From DASQDN01 sp035630195 (GTDB lineage Bacteria > Acidobacteriota > Terriglobia > Bryobacterales > Bryobacteraceae): 7,100 bases of DNA. Below are positions 1 through 5,981 of the stretch, piece after piece. Made by a program: the position numbers and the translations under genes. The notes below the pieces were generated by a model. That model did no database searches, was not told the origin of the DNA, and saw only the letters and a list, made by a program, of their open reading frames with translations. How positions within the stretch are numbered: position 1 is the first letter of the stretch; each line of letters starts with the position of its first letter. The DNA is taken from contig DASQLD010000204.1 of NCBI GenBank assembly GCA_035630195.1, forward strand, positions 1 to 7,100, given 5' to 3'.

Positions 1-31
1 ATAACTTTTAGGTCGAATTCGAAGAGCTGCT
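1..31 (+). other. Short leader upstream of the DUF1501 gene
   Basis: This stretch ahead of the first gene has stop triplets at 2-4 and 9-11, so an upstream gene could end here, but its reading frame cannot be judged. In related genomes DUF1501 genes often follow a DUF1549/DUF1553 gene (family knowledge, not seen here). A weak purine-rich stretch, GAAGAG at 21-26, lies 5 nt before the ATG at 32 and may serve as the ribosome binding site. No promoter is recognisable in so few bases. Confidence 0.3.
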
Positions 32-1435
32 ATGAAAAAGCTAACCACCATCGGCGAGATCATGTCCTCGCGCCGGGAACTCCTTAAATTCGGCGGGTTG
101 GGAATGTTGGGAGCATCGGCCGCCGGCGTGTGGCCCCTGCAAGTCAAGGCGAACGACAAGATCAAAACGAACCCGCGAGGCACCGCGCGCAACGTCGTCT
201 TCTATGAGTTCTCCGGCGCCCTCAGCCATGTGGATTCCTTCGACTTCAAAGAGAACCCGAATACTCTGCAAGACTTCGGCATCCGCAAGACTCCGACCGG
301 TATCTACGCGCCCTACTCCTTGTTCCCGCGTCTCATCAGCCAGCTCGACAAAATCGCCATCGTCCGTTCGTTCGTAAGTCACGAAGAAGTCCACTTACGC
401 GGTCAATACTACGTTCAAGCCGGCCGCCAGTTGAACGTAGCCTTTGCCCCCGAGATCCCGTCCGTAGGCTCAGTAGTCGCAGCCGAGCTGGAGTCGAAGC
501 GCCGCGAAGGCGATCCCTTCCCGACCTACGTTTCTTTCAACCTGCAGACCAATCAGATCGGCGCGCTGTCAACAGGCTTCCTCCCGCCCAGATTCGCTGT
601 CTTCGATCTCAACCCCGAGCAGGCTCTATCGGGAATGTCCCTCGACCAGAAAGCAATCGAGCTGCTCGAAGAGCGCTGGCGGCTCCTCGCCGGCTTCCGT
701 GAAGCGAGCCGTGACCGTGTCCGCACAGCAGGCCGTCACATCGGAGCCTTCGACGACTTTAGCGAAACCGCCAAGCAACTCCTTACAGATCCTCGCTGGC
801 CCGCGGCCTTCAAAATCGCTGAAGAAGACCGAAAGCGCTACGGCAATAGCTCCGTCGGCCTGTCCTGCATCCTGGCCCGCAACATCCTCAAGCAGGACGC
901 GGGCACACGATACATCCATGTCTGCCAGCATGGTTGGGATCATCACAAGCAGATCTGGACTAAAGACGCCGAAACGAATCACTACAAACTCATCGCCGAC
1001 GCTGACCCGGCATTGGGAAGCTTGCTCGAGGATCTATCCACGACACCAGGCAGCGTCCCCGGCAAAACATTGCTTGATGAAACGCTGGTCGTCATGATGG
1101 GCGAATTCGGTCGAACACCAGGTGCTCTCAACTTTATGGCCGGCCGAGATCACCACAAACACTGTTTCCCAGCGATGTTCGCTGGCGCGGGCGTCAAAGG
1201 CGGACTCGTCCTGGGAGCAAGCGACAAGGATGGAGTCAAGTGCGTCGACACCGGCTGGAATCACAACGCCCAACCGCGCATCGAAAACGTCATCGCCACC
1301 ATCTACTCCGCCCTCGGGATCGACTGGTCGAAAGAAGTGCACAACACGCCGTCCAAGCGCACCTACGTATACGTCGATCCGCTCGGCGCCAATGGCTTCA
1401 TCCCGACCGATGAGTTGTCCGGGATCTATGGGTAA
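32..1435 (+). CDS. Tat-exported DUF1501 family protein
   Basis: A 467-residue protein of the DUF1501 family, probably exported folded through the Tat pathway. Its substrate is unknown. Visible evidence: a twin-arginine motif SRRELLK at residues 13-19, then a hydrophobic Gly/Ala-rich segment (about 20-33) and a possible cleavage site near VKA (38-40). SHVDSFD (65-71) is a form of the family's N-terminal S-H-x-D-x-F-D motif. QHGWDHH (299-305), GEFGRTP (357-363) and GRDHH (371-375) are rich in the His/Asp/Glu typical of metal sites. DUF1501 is related to the alkaline phosphatase/sulfatase fold (family knowledge), so a hydrolase is plausible but unproven. The start is uncertain: ATG at 32 gives ten extra residues, while ATG at 62 (MSSRRELLK) would look like many family members. 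It overlaps the next gene by 8 nt, implying co-translation. Full family length, no frameshift. Confidence 0.92.
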   Translation: MKKLTTIGEIMSSRRELLKFGGLGMLGASAAGVWPLQVKANDKIKTNPRGTARNVVFYEFSGALSHVDSFDFKENPNTLQDFGIRKTPTGIYAPYSLFPRLISQLDKIAIVRSFVSHEEVHLRGQYYVQAGRQLNVAFAPEIPSVGSVVAAELESKRREGDPFPTYVSFNLQTNQIGALSTGFLPPRFAVFDLNPEQALSGMSLDQKAIELLEERWRLLAGFREASRDRVRTAGRHIGAFDDFSETAKQLLTDPRWPAAFKIAEEDRKRYGNSSVGLSCILARNILKQDAGTRYIHVCQHGWDHHKQIWTKDAETNHYKLIADADPALGSLLEDLSTTPGSVPGKTLLDETLVVMMGEFGRTPGALNFMAGRDHHKHCFPAMFAGAGVKGGLVLGASDKDGVKCVDTGWNHNAQPRIENVIATIYSALGIDWSKEVHNTPSKRTYVYVDPLGANGFIPTDELSGIYG

Positions 1436-2201
1436 GTGGGTTCGAAGGACTGCGCTACTCATCTGCGGTACTGTCCTCGGCGCGCCCCACACCGGTATGG
1501 TCTCTTTCCCGGCCACCGAGTTTCAACGCGGTCGTACATTCGAATGGTCCGACTACGAAGTGAAGTGGTACCCCAACCCCGCTAAAGACGACACTCCCGT
1601 CAGAAAGATCGCACTCGACGCCTTCGAGCTCGATGAAGCCGAAGTAACGAATGAGCGCTTCGCCGCCTACGCCAAAGCAACCGGCAAACCCACGCCGTAC
1701 TACTGGCGGAACGGACAAATCCCCGAAGGCAAATCCAAACATCCGGTAGTCAATGTTACTTGGGAAGAAGCGACTGCGTTCTGCGCCTGGGAAGGGAAGC
1801 GTCTACCCACAGAAGCCGAATGGGAGCGCTCGTGTCGGGGTACGGTTCCCGACAATCGCATGTTTCCTTGGGGTGATCGCGACCCGACGCCGAAGGACGC
1901 GCATTACTCAGCGCTCGATGGTCCCGTAGCAGTCTGCAGCAAACAGAAAAGCGACGCCGGCTTGTGCGACATCATCGGCAACGTCTGGGAATGGACGTCC
2001 GATTGGTACGAGCGCAAATATTACGAAGTGGCTCCCGACAAGAATCCGAAAGGACCGGAAAAGGGAATCTATCGAGTTCTCCGCGGCGGCTCGTGGTTCG
2101 ATCAACCGAAGCTTTTCATGACCTGCTCTTACCGCAGTTGGGCCCGTGAAGCCGAGCGCAGTCCCACCATCGGATTCCGCTGCGCTAAAACAGTAAAGTG
2201 A
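1428..2201 (+). CDS. FGE-sulfatase (SUMF1) domain protein, probably exported, without the canonical Cys pair
   Basis: A 257-residue protein made up of one formylglycine-generating-enzyme/SUMF1 domain. Family landmarks in order: the MVSFPATEFQRG opening (24-35), EVTNERFAAY (72-81), HPVVNVTWEEA (106-115), RLPTEAEWE (125-133), GNVWEWTSDWY (184-194), RGGSW (219-223) and IGFRCA (248-253). True FGE oxidises a sulfatase Cys to formylglycine using a Cys-x4-Cys pair just after the RGGS motif. Here that stretch has Asp and no Cys pair; only C233 and C252 remain nearby. A non-catalytic or different role is therefore more likely, as in many domain members that act as binding or accessory proteins. The ATG at 1428 overlaps the DUF1501 stop and gives a basic N-terminus plus hydrophobic stretch (about 8-18) that resembles a signal peptide. 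The frame stays open upstream to 1122, but that part is a shadow of DUF1501. ATG 1497 is an alternative start for a cytoplasmic form, but lacks a clear ribosome binding site. Confidence 0.88.
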   Translation: MGKWVRRTALLICGTVLGAPHTGMVSFPATEFQRGRTFEWSDYEVKWYPNPAKDDTPVRKIALDAFELDEAEVTNERFAAYAKATGKPTPYYWRNGQIPEGKSKHPVVNVTWEEATAFCAWEGKRLPTEAEWERSCRGTVPDNRMFPWGDRDPTPKDAHYSALDGPVAVCSKQKSDAGLCDIIGNVWEWTSDWYERKYYEVAPDKNPKGPEKGIYRVLRGGSWFDQPKLFMTCSYRSWAREAERSPTIGFRCAKTVK

Positions 2202-3388
2202 AACGATCCGGATTCGCAGACCTACCCCTTCACGGCGGTCGTGTGCCCTCCTGGCTGGTCTCCAGGATGTCGGAACTCGGATCGGCTATCGTCGAAAACA
2301 TCATCCTCGAATACGGCCACACCGAGTTCCTCTCACGCCTCAGCGACCCCTATTGGTTTCAAGCTCTCGGCAGCGTCATGGGCATGGACTGGCATTCCTC
2401 CGGCATCACCACCTCCGTCATGGGAGCCCTGAAGCGAGGCCTCAATCCCAAGGCATCCGAACTCGGCCTCTACATCTGCGGTGGCCGCGGCAAGCAGTCC
2501 CGCAAGACCCCAGCCGAGTTGATCGCGATCGCCGAACACCAGGGCCTCGATGGCGTCGACCTCGTACGCACAAGCCGCCTGACCGCGAAGATCGACAACA
2601 ACTGCATCGCCGACGGCTTCCAACTCTATCTCCATTCCTTCGTAGTCACCCCAACCGGCGAATGGGCTGTAGTGCAGCAGGGAATGAATTCCGACACCGG
2701 CATGGCGCGTCGCTATCACTGGCATTCGGCGACAGTCAACGACTTCGTAGCCGACCCGCACACCGGCATCGTTGGCGAATCCCAAGGAACGATCCTCAAT
2801 CTCGTCGACGCCCATGCCGCTCCCGCGAGAGAAGCGTTTCTCACAATCGCGCACGAGTCCCCCGACGCGACGCTACAGCAAGTCCGCAGCCTAACCATGC
2901 CAAGCCATCACGACGTCCGCAGCATCGACGTAGACCTCAAGCGCCTCGGCTCAGTACTGGCCGTAGCATACGAACGCGATCTCACAACCTTCGCCGATCT
3001 ACTGCTAGTAGAAAATCTCGGACCCAGAACCGTCCAAACTCTCGCCATGGTTGCCGAAGTCATTCACGGTGCCCCGAGCCGTTTCCGAGACCCTGCCCGT
3101 TTCTCCTTCGCCCTCGGCGGCAAAGATCGACACCCATTCCCCGTCCCCCTTAAAACCTTCGATGAATCGATCGGAGTCCTCAGACGATCCCTAGATGCCG
3201 CACGCATCGAAGGCAAAGAAAAAATCCAGGGGTTCAAGCGACTTCACAACTTCGTCCGCGCAGTCGAGCAGACCATGGACGCCGAAGCCGACTTCGACGC
3301 CGTCATCAAACACGAGCACGCGATCTCCCCATCCCTCGACGGCCGCAGCGTCTTCGACGACAGGAAGCGACAGCTATCACTGTTCTAA
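2198..3388 (+). CDS. DUF763 domain protein with C-terminal QLSLF clamp-binding-like tail
   Basis: A 396-residue member of the DUF763 family (COG1415 type), whose biochemical role is not established. The conserved opening MKRSGFADLPLHGG supports the GTG start at 2198, which overlaps the previous stop as GTGA. No Shine-Dalgarno site is visible, so translation probably depends on coupling. Other landmarks are GMDWHSSGITTSV (62-74), LYICGGRGKQSRKTP (91-105), KIDNNCIADGFQLYLHSF (131-148), QGMNSDTGMARRYHWHS (161-177) and GGKDRHPFPV (307-316). Residues about 266-292 (LLLVENLGPRTVQTLA and onward) resemble a helix-hairpin-helix DNA-binding element (inference). The last five residues, QLSLF, match the consensus peptide by which bacterial polymerases and repair factors dock on the sliding clamp. 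No signal peptide or membrane segment is seen, so it should be cytoplasmic. Together these features suggest a DNA-processing or repair role. The family assignment is firm, the function is not. Confidence 0.93.
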   Translation: MKRSGFADLPLHGGRVPSWLVSRMSELGSAIVENIILEYGHTEFLSRLSDPYWFQALGSVMGMDWHSSGITTSVMGALKRGLNPKASELGLYICGGRGKQSRKTPAELIAIAEHQGLDGVDLVRTSRLTAKIDNNCIADGFQLYLHSFVVTPTGEWAVVQQGMNSDTGMARRYHWHSATVNDFVADPHTGIVGESQGTILNLVDAHAAPAREAFLTIAHESPDATLQQVRSLTMPSHHDVRSIDVDLKRLGSVLAVAYERDLTTFADLLLVENLGPRTVQTLAMVAEVIHGAPSRFRDPARFSFALGGKDRHPFPVPLKTFDESIGVLRRSLDAARIEGKEKIQGFKRLHNFVRAVEQTMDAEADFDAVIKHEHAISPSLDGRSVFDDRKRQLSLF

Positions 3389-3398
3389 TCTACGTGGG

Positions 3399-3436
3399 GC
3401 AGGATTTTTATCCTGCGGCCGATTTTGTAATCGGCC
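3399..3436. repeat. Two adjacent perfect hairpins (palindromic element)
   Basis: Ten bases after the DUF763 stop, two perfect stem-loops lie back to back with no spacer. The first has arms GCAGGAT (3399-3405) and ATCCTGC (3410-3416) around TTTT. The second has arms GGCCGATT (3417-3424) and AATCGGCC (3429-3436) around TTGT. Both have GAT/ATC near the loop and a T-rich tetraloop, as if one unit had been duplicated and diverged. A further CCTGC at 3436-3440 could pair with 3399-3403 instead, giving an alternative outer stem. It may be a dispersed REP-like element or a 3'-end processing/attenuation structure. No U-run follows, so it is not a standard terminator. Confidence 0.7.
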
Positions 3437-3477
3437 CTGCTGTGCTGTGTCGCTAACAAAAGGTGTACGCTCCCTAC

Positions 3478-3483
3478 AGGAGG
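3478..3483 (+). promoter_or_regulatory. Strong ribosome binding site AGGAGG
   Basis: A perfect AGGAGG lies 4 nt before the ATG at 3488 and fixes that start. It is much stronger than any site in the three coupled genes upstream, so the small secreted protein is probably translated independently. I could not identify a convincing promoter in 3389-3477. Confidence 0.85.
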
Positions 3484-3487
3484 GAAC

Positions 3488-3940
3488 ATGCAACGATTAT
3501 TCTGCGCAATCGTCTCGTGCGTTTTCGCGGTATCGGTCTTCGCGACCGGAACCCCATTCCTCGGATCCTGGGACCTGAATCCAACGAAATCCAAGTTCGA
3601 TCCCAGCGGCCCTAAAATCCAATCCCAAACAATCAAGTACTACATCGAAAATGGTGTCTTCAAATCATCCGTTACCATCGACGGCTCCCCGTCAGCCCAT
3701 CCCACCGTCTATGACGGCAAGGAGCATGAATACGGAGGCACATCCGCCCTTCGCCCCACACACATCATCCCGACCGCAAAGGAGAACACGCTAGAAACGG
3801 TCTTCAAACGCGACGGCAAGAAAATCGGGACCAGGAAGAACACACTATCTCCCGATGGCCGCACGATGACCGTCACCTCCGAAGGAACCAAGGCAGACGG
3901 CAGCCCCTACAAAAGCGTCCTTGTCTTTGACAAGCAATAG
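3488..3940 (+). CDS. Small secreted protein of unknown function
   Basis: A 150-residue protein with a clear Sec-type signal peptide: a basic start (MQR), a hydrophobic core at about 4-18 and a likely cleavage after VFA (17-19). The mature part begins with GSWDLNPTKSKF (26-37), a motif I associate with small secreted, lipocalin-like proteins common in Acidobacteria (recalled, not searched). The rest alternates short polar and hydrophobic stretches with turns such as DGSPSA, DGKEHEYGG, RDGKKIG, SPDGRTMT and KADGSP, consistent with an all-beta barrel or sandwich. There is no Cys in the predicted mature chain and no lipobox. The strong ribosome binding site and the hairpins upstream separate it from the DUF763 gene. 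It is convergent with the efflux operon. No enzymatic motif is visible and no function is proposed. Confidence 0.88.
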   Translation: MQRLFCAIVSCVFAVSVFATGTPFLGSWDLNPTKSKFDPSGPKIQSQTIKYYIENGVFKSSVTIDGSPSAHPTVYDGKEHEYGGTSALRPTHIIPTAKENTLETVFKRDGKKIGTRKNTLSPDGRTMTVTSEGTKADGSPYKSVLVFDKQ

Positions 3941-4038
3941 CGACACGGGACAAAGTCTCCCACCGGTTTGCCAATAGGGAGAAACACGCTTGCAAGACCC
4001 TCCTGTACGTCTACGTACCGCTGGTCACGCTCGATCGA
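3941..4038. other. Convergent intergenic region with weak inverted repeats
   Basis: This 98-nt gap separates the stop of the small secreted protein from the stop of the minus-strand permease gene, so transcripts from both sides should end here. TCTCCC (3956-3961) can pair with GGGAGA (3977-3982) over a 15-nt loop, and GGGA at 3947-3950 competes for the same TCCC. GTACGT (4005-4010) and ACGTAC (4013-4018) form a second, compact inverted repeat. Neither is followed by a T-run on either strand, so termination here would be Rho-dependent or rely on weak structure. Nothing else is evident. Confidence 0.4.
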
Positions 4039-5253
4039 TTACTCAAATCGCAGCGCTTCGATAGGATCCAGCGCCGCCGCCTTGCGCGCCGGATAATAGC
4101 CGAAGAATACACCGATCGCCATCGAAAAGACGGCCGACGAAAATACCGCCGTGGGCGAAATCGTAGCCGGCCATCCGAACACACTCGAAGTCAACGCTGA
4201 CAAGCCAACGCCAGTCGCAATACCGATCAGTCCGCCGGCCAAACCCAGCACGAGTGACTCCAGCAGAAACTGCGTCCGCACGTGCTTTGACTTCGCGCCG
4301 ACAGCCATGCGAATACCGATCTCGCGCGTCCTCTCGGTCACTGAGACCAGCATGATATTCATGATCCCGATTCCGCCCACCAGCAAGGACACACCGGCAA
4401 TGCTCCCGAGCAGCATCGTCATAATCCGTGTCGTTTGTTCCGCCGAGTTCGCCAGATCCGTCAGATTGCGAACCGTAAAATCGTTCTCCTGCCCATCGCG
4501 AATGCTATGCCGCTGGCGCAGAATATCGTTGATTTGCGATTCCGCCTCAAACGTCGCCTGGGTGCTTGCCGCCGACGCATAAGCTGTCGGAACATATTGC
4601 GTGGATAGAAGCTTCTTCATCGCGGTCGTATAGGGAATGAAGACCGTATCGTCCTGGTCCTGCCCGAACTGCGATTGTCCCTTGGCGCCCAATACCCCTA
4701 CCACGCGAAACGGCAAATTACGAAGCCGTATCGTCTGTCCCAGCGGCTCACCGCCACCGAACAACTGACTTGCAACGGTCTGTCCAATCACCGCCACCCG
4801 AGCCGCTGTCCTAACATCCGTCTCCGTAAAGAACTCACCCGAAGCGACCGTCCAGTTCCGAATCGACGGATATGTCGGAGCCACACCTTCCCCGCGCGTG
4901 CTCCAGTTCCCATTGCCAAACACTAGTGTGACCGGAACATTCACGCTAGGACTCAACGCCGTCACAGCAGGGGCGTCACGAAGAATCGCATCCAGGTCTT
5001 CCGGTGTGAGTGTGGTGCTGGTGCCCGCCCCACTCCGCACTCCACCCGTGCGCTGGCTGCCTGCTGAGATGATCAGCATGTTCGTTCCCATGCTCTCGAT
5101 CTGTTGCTGCACCTGCTTCTGTGCGCCCTGTCCAAGGCTCACCATCGCGATAACCGACGCGACACCGATAATGATGCCGAGCATTGTGAGCGCAGACCGC
5201 CCCTTATTCCGCGCCAGCGCGCGCAAAGCAATCTTCAAAACGGCTCCGATCAT
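4039..5253 (-). CDS. MacB/FtsX-type ABC transporter permease
   Basis: A 404-residue inner-membrane permease of the MacB/YknZ class, expected to dimerise and pair with the ATPase encoded just before it. Transmembrane segment 1 (about 21-41, ALTMLGIIIGVASVIAMVSL) is followed by a large periplasmic MacB_PCD domain (about 42-277). Three more membrane segments lie at about 278-302, 328-357 and 366-388, the FtsX domain. TERTREIGIRMAVGA (306-320) is the conserved cytoplasmic coupling segment that contacts the ATPase, and the protein ends with the family-typical PARKAAALDPIEALRFE. In E. coli MacB the ATPase and permease are fused; here they are separate. The ATG overlaps the ATPase stop as ATGA, with GGAGGT (5268-5263) 9 nt upstream. 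Class VII ABC systems of this kind act by mechanotransmission through an adaptor. Substrate (antibiotic, peptide, lipid, siderophore) cannot be told from sequence. Confidence 0.95.
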   Translation of the reverse strand: MIGAVLKIALRALARNKGRSALTMLGIIIGVASVIAMVSLGQGAQKQVQQQIESMGTNMLIISAGSQRTGGVRSGAGTSTTLTPEDLDAILRDAPAVTALSPSVNVPVTLVFGNGNWSTRGEGVAPTYPSIRNWTVASGEFFTETDVRTAARVAVIGQTVASQLFGGGEPLGQTIRLRNLPFRVVGVLGAKGQSQFGQDQDDTVFIPYTTAMKKLLSTQYVPTAYASAASTQATFEAESQINDILRQRHSIRDGQENDFTVRNLTDLANSAEQTTRIMTMLLGSIAGVSLLVGGIGIMNIMLVSVTERTREIGIRMAVGAKSKHVRTQFLLESLVLGLAGGLIGIATGVGLSALTSSVFGWPATISPTAVFSSAVFSMAIGVFFGYYPARKAAALDPIEALRFE

Positions 5254-5981
5254 AACGCTTCCACCTCCAGCTCCTCCGCCGCGTCACGACGATTCACGAT
5301 TCGCTGATCCTTCATAATCAAGCCGTCGCGAACCACAACGACACGCTGCGCGTACTGCGCAATATCCGCTTCATGCGTCACCAGCACAATCGTGATTCCC
5401 GCCTCCCGATTCAACCGCTGGAACACGCTCATCACTTCCACCGATGTTCGACTATCGAGATTTCCCGTGGGCTCGTCCGCCAGCACCAGCGACGGACTAT
5501 TCACCAGCGCCCGCGCAATCGCAACACGTTGTTGCTGACCGCCGGAAAGCTGGTTCGGATAGCTGTCCTCCCGATGCGCCAGACCCACGAGGCTCAACGC
5601 ATACCGGCTGCGCGCCACACGATCGGCCGCATTCACTCCCGCGTACAGCAACGGCAGTTCGACATTCTCAATCGCGCTTGTGCGCCGAAGCAGGTTGAAT
5701 CCCTGAAACACAAACCCGATTTTCGAATTACGAATATCGGCGCGATCATCCTTATTCAACTCGGAGACATCGATTCCATCGAGTAGATACAAGCCCGATG
5801 TCGGCCGGTCCAGGCAACCCAGGATATTCATCAACGTCGACTTACCCGACCCCGACGTGCCCATAATCGCCACGAACTCGCCCTCTTCGATCGAAAGAGA
5901 AACGCCTTTCAGCGCGTGCACCCGAACCTCGCCCGAGTCGTAAACCTTATGAAGATCGCGTACGTCGATTACTTTGTTCAT
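5250..5981 (-). CDS. MacB/LolD-type ABC transporter ATPase
   Basis: A 243-residue cytoplasmic ATPase that powers the adjacent permease. All ABC motifs are intact: Walker A GTSGSGKST (41-49), Q-loop glutamine 93 in GFVFQGFNLL, signature LSGGQQQR (145-152), Walker B LVLADE (165-170) with catalytic E170, D-loop GNLDS (173-177) and H-loop H203 in VTHE. LADEPTGNLDS and the FVFQGFNLL stretch place it in the LolD/MacB/FtsE branch rather than among nutrient importers. The start ATG (5981-5979) overlaps the adaptor stop as ATGA, and GGAGG (5995-5991) lies 9 nt upstream inside the adaptor gene. The gene in turn overlaps the permease start by 4 nt. Its C-terminal extension (about 225-243) is short and acidic. 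The order adaptor-ATPase-permease matches the YknXYZ and MacA-MacB arrangement. Confidence 0.96.
   Translation of the reverse strand: MNKVIDVRDLHKVYDSGEVRVHALKGVSLSIEEGEFVAIMGTSGSGKSTLMNILGCLDRPTSGLYLLDGIDVSELNKDDRADIRNSKIGFVFQGFNLLRRTSAIENVELPLLYAGVNAADRVARSRYALSLVGLAHREDSYPNQLSGGQQQRVAIARALVNSPSLVLADEPTGNLDSRTSVEVMSVFQRLNREAGITIVLVTHEADIAQYAQRVVVVRDGLIMKDQRIVNRRDAAEELEVEAL
5263..5268 (-). promoter_or_regulatory. Internal ribosome binding site for the permease gene
   Basis: On the minus strand GGAGGT sits 9 nt before the permease ATG, inside the last codons of the ATPase gene (its LEVEAL tail). With the ATGA overlap this supports both direct initiation and coupling, fitting balanced subunit synthesis. 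Confidence 0.75.

Noticed and set aside
1122..1427. N-terminal extension of the FGE-like gene into DUF1501
   Set aside because: The extra residues are Ser/Thr/Pro-rich with no domain and lie wholly on DUF1501 coding sequence. The ATG at 1428 gives a signal-like N-terminus and a normal domain length.
1034..1516. Antisense frame under the end of DUF1501
   Set aside because: No recognisable domain and no ribosome binding site. It mirrors the codon structure of the sense gene, as do the other antisense frames at 41-394, 626-982 and 2333-2854.
2353..3153. Long plus-strand frame with an Arg/Pro/Ser-rich product inside the DUF763 gene
   Set aside because: It is a shifted reading of a high-GC gene. 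Its composition is low-complexity, it has no ribosome binding site, and DUF763 in the other frame is clearly real along the whole stretch.
3399..3436. Intrinsic terminator for the DUF1501-FGE-DUF763 operon
   Set aside because: The hairpins are strong, but no U-run follows either stem on the plus strand or, read in reverse, on the minus strand. They were kept as a palindromic element instead.
3425..3457. Sigma70-like promoter using TTGTAA and GCTAAC before the small secreted protein
   Set aside because: The spacing is 21 nt, the -10 match is poor, and the -35 lies in the hairpin loop and arm. It is not convincing.
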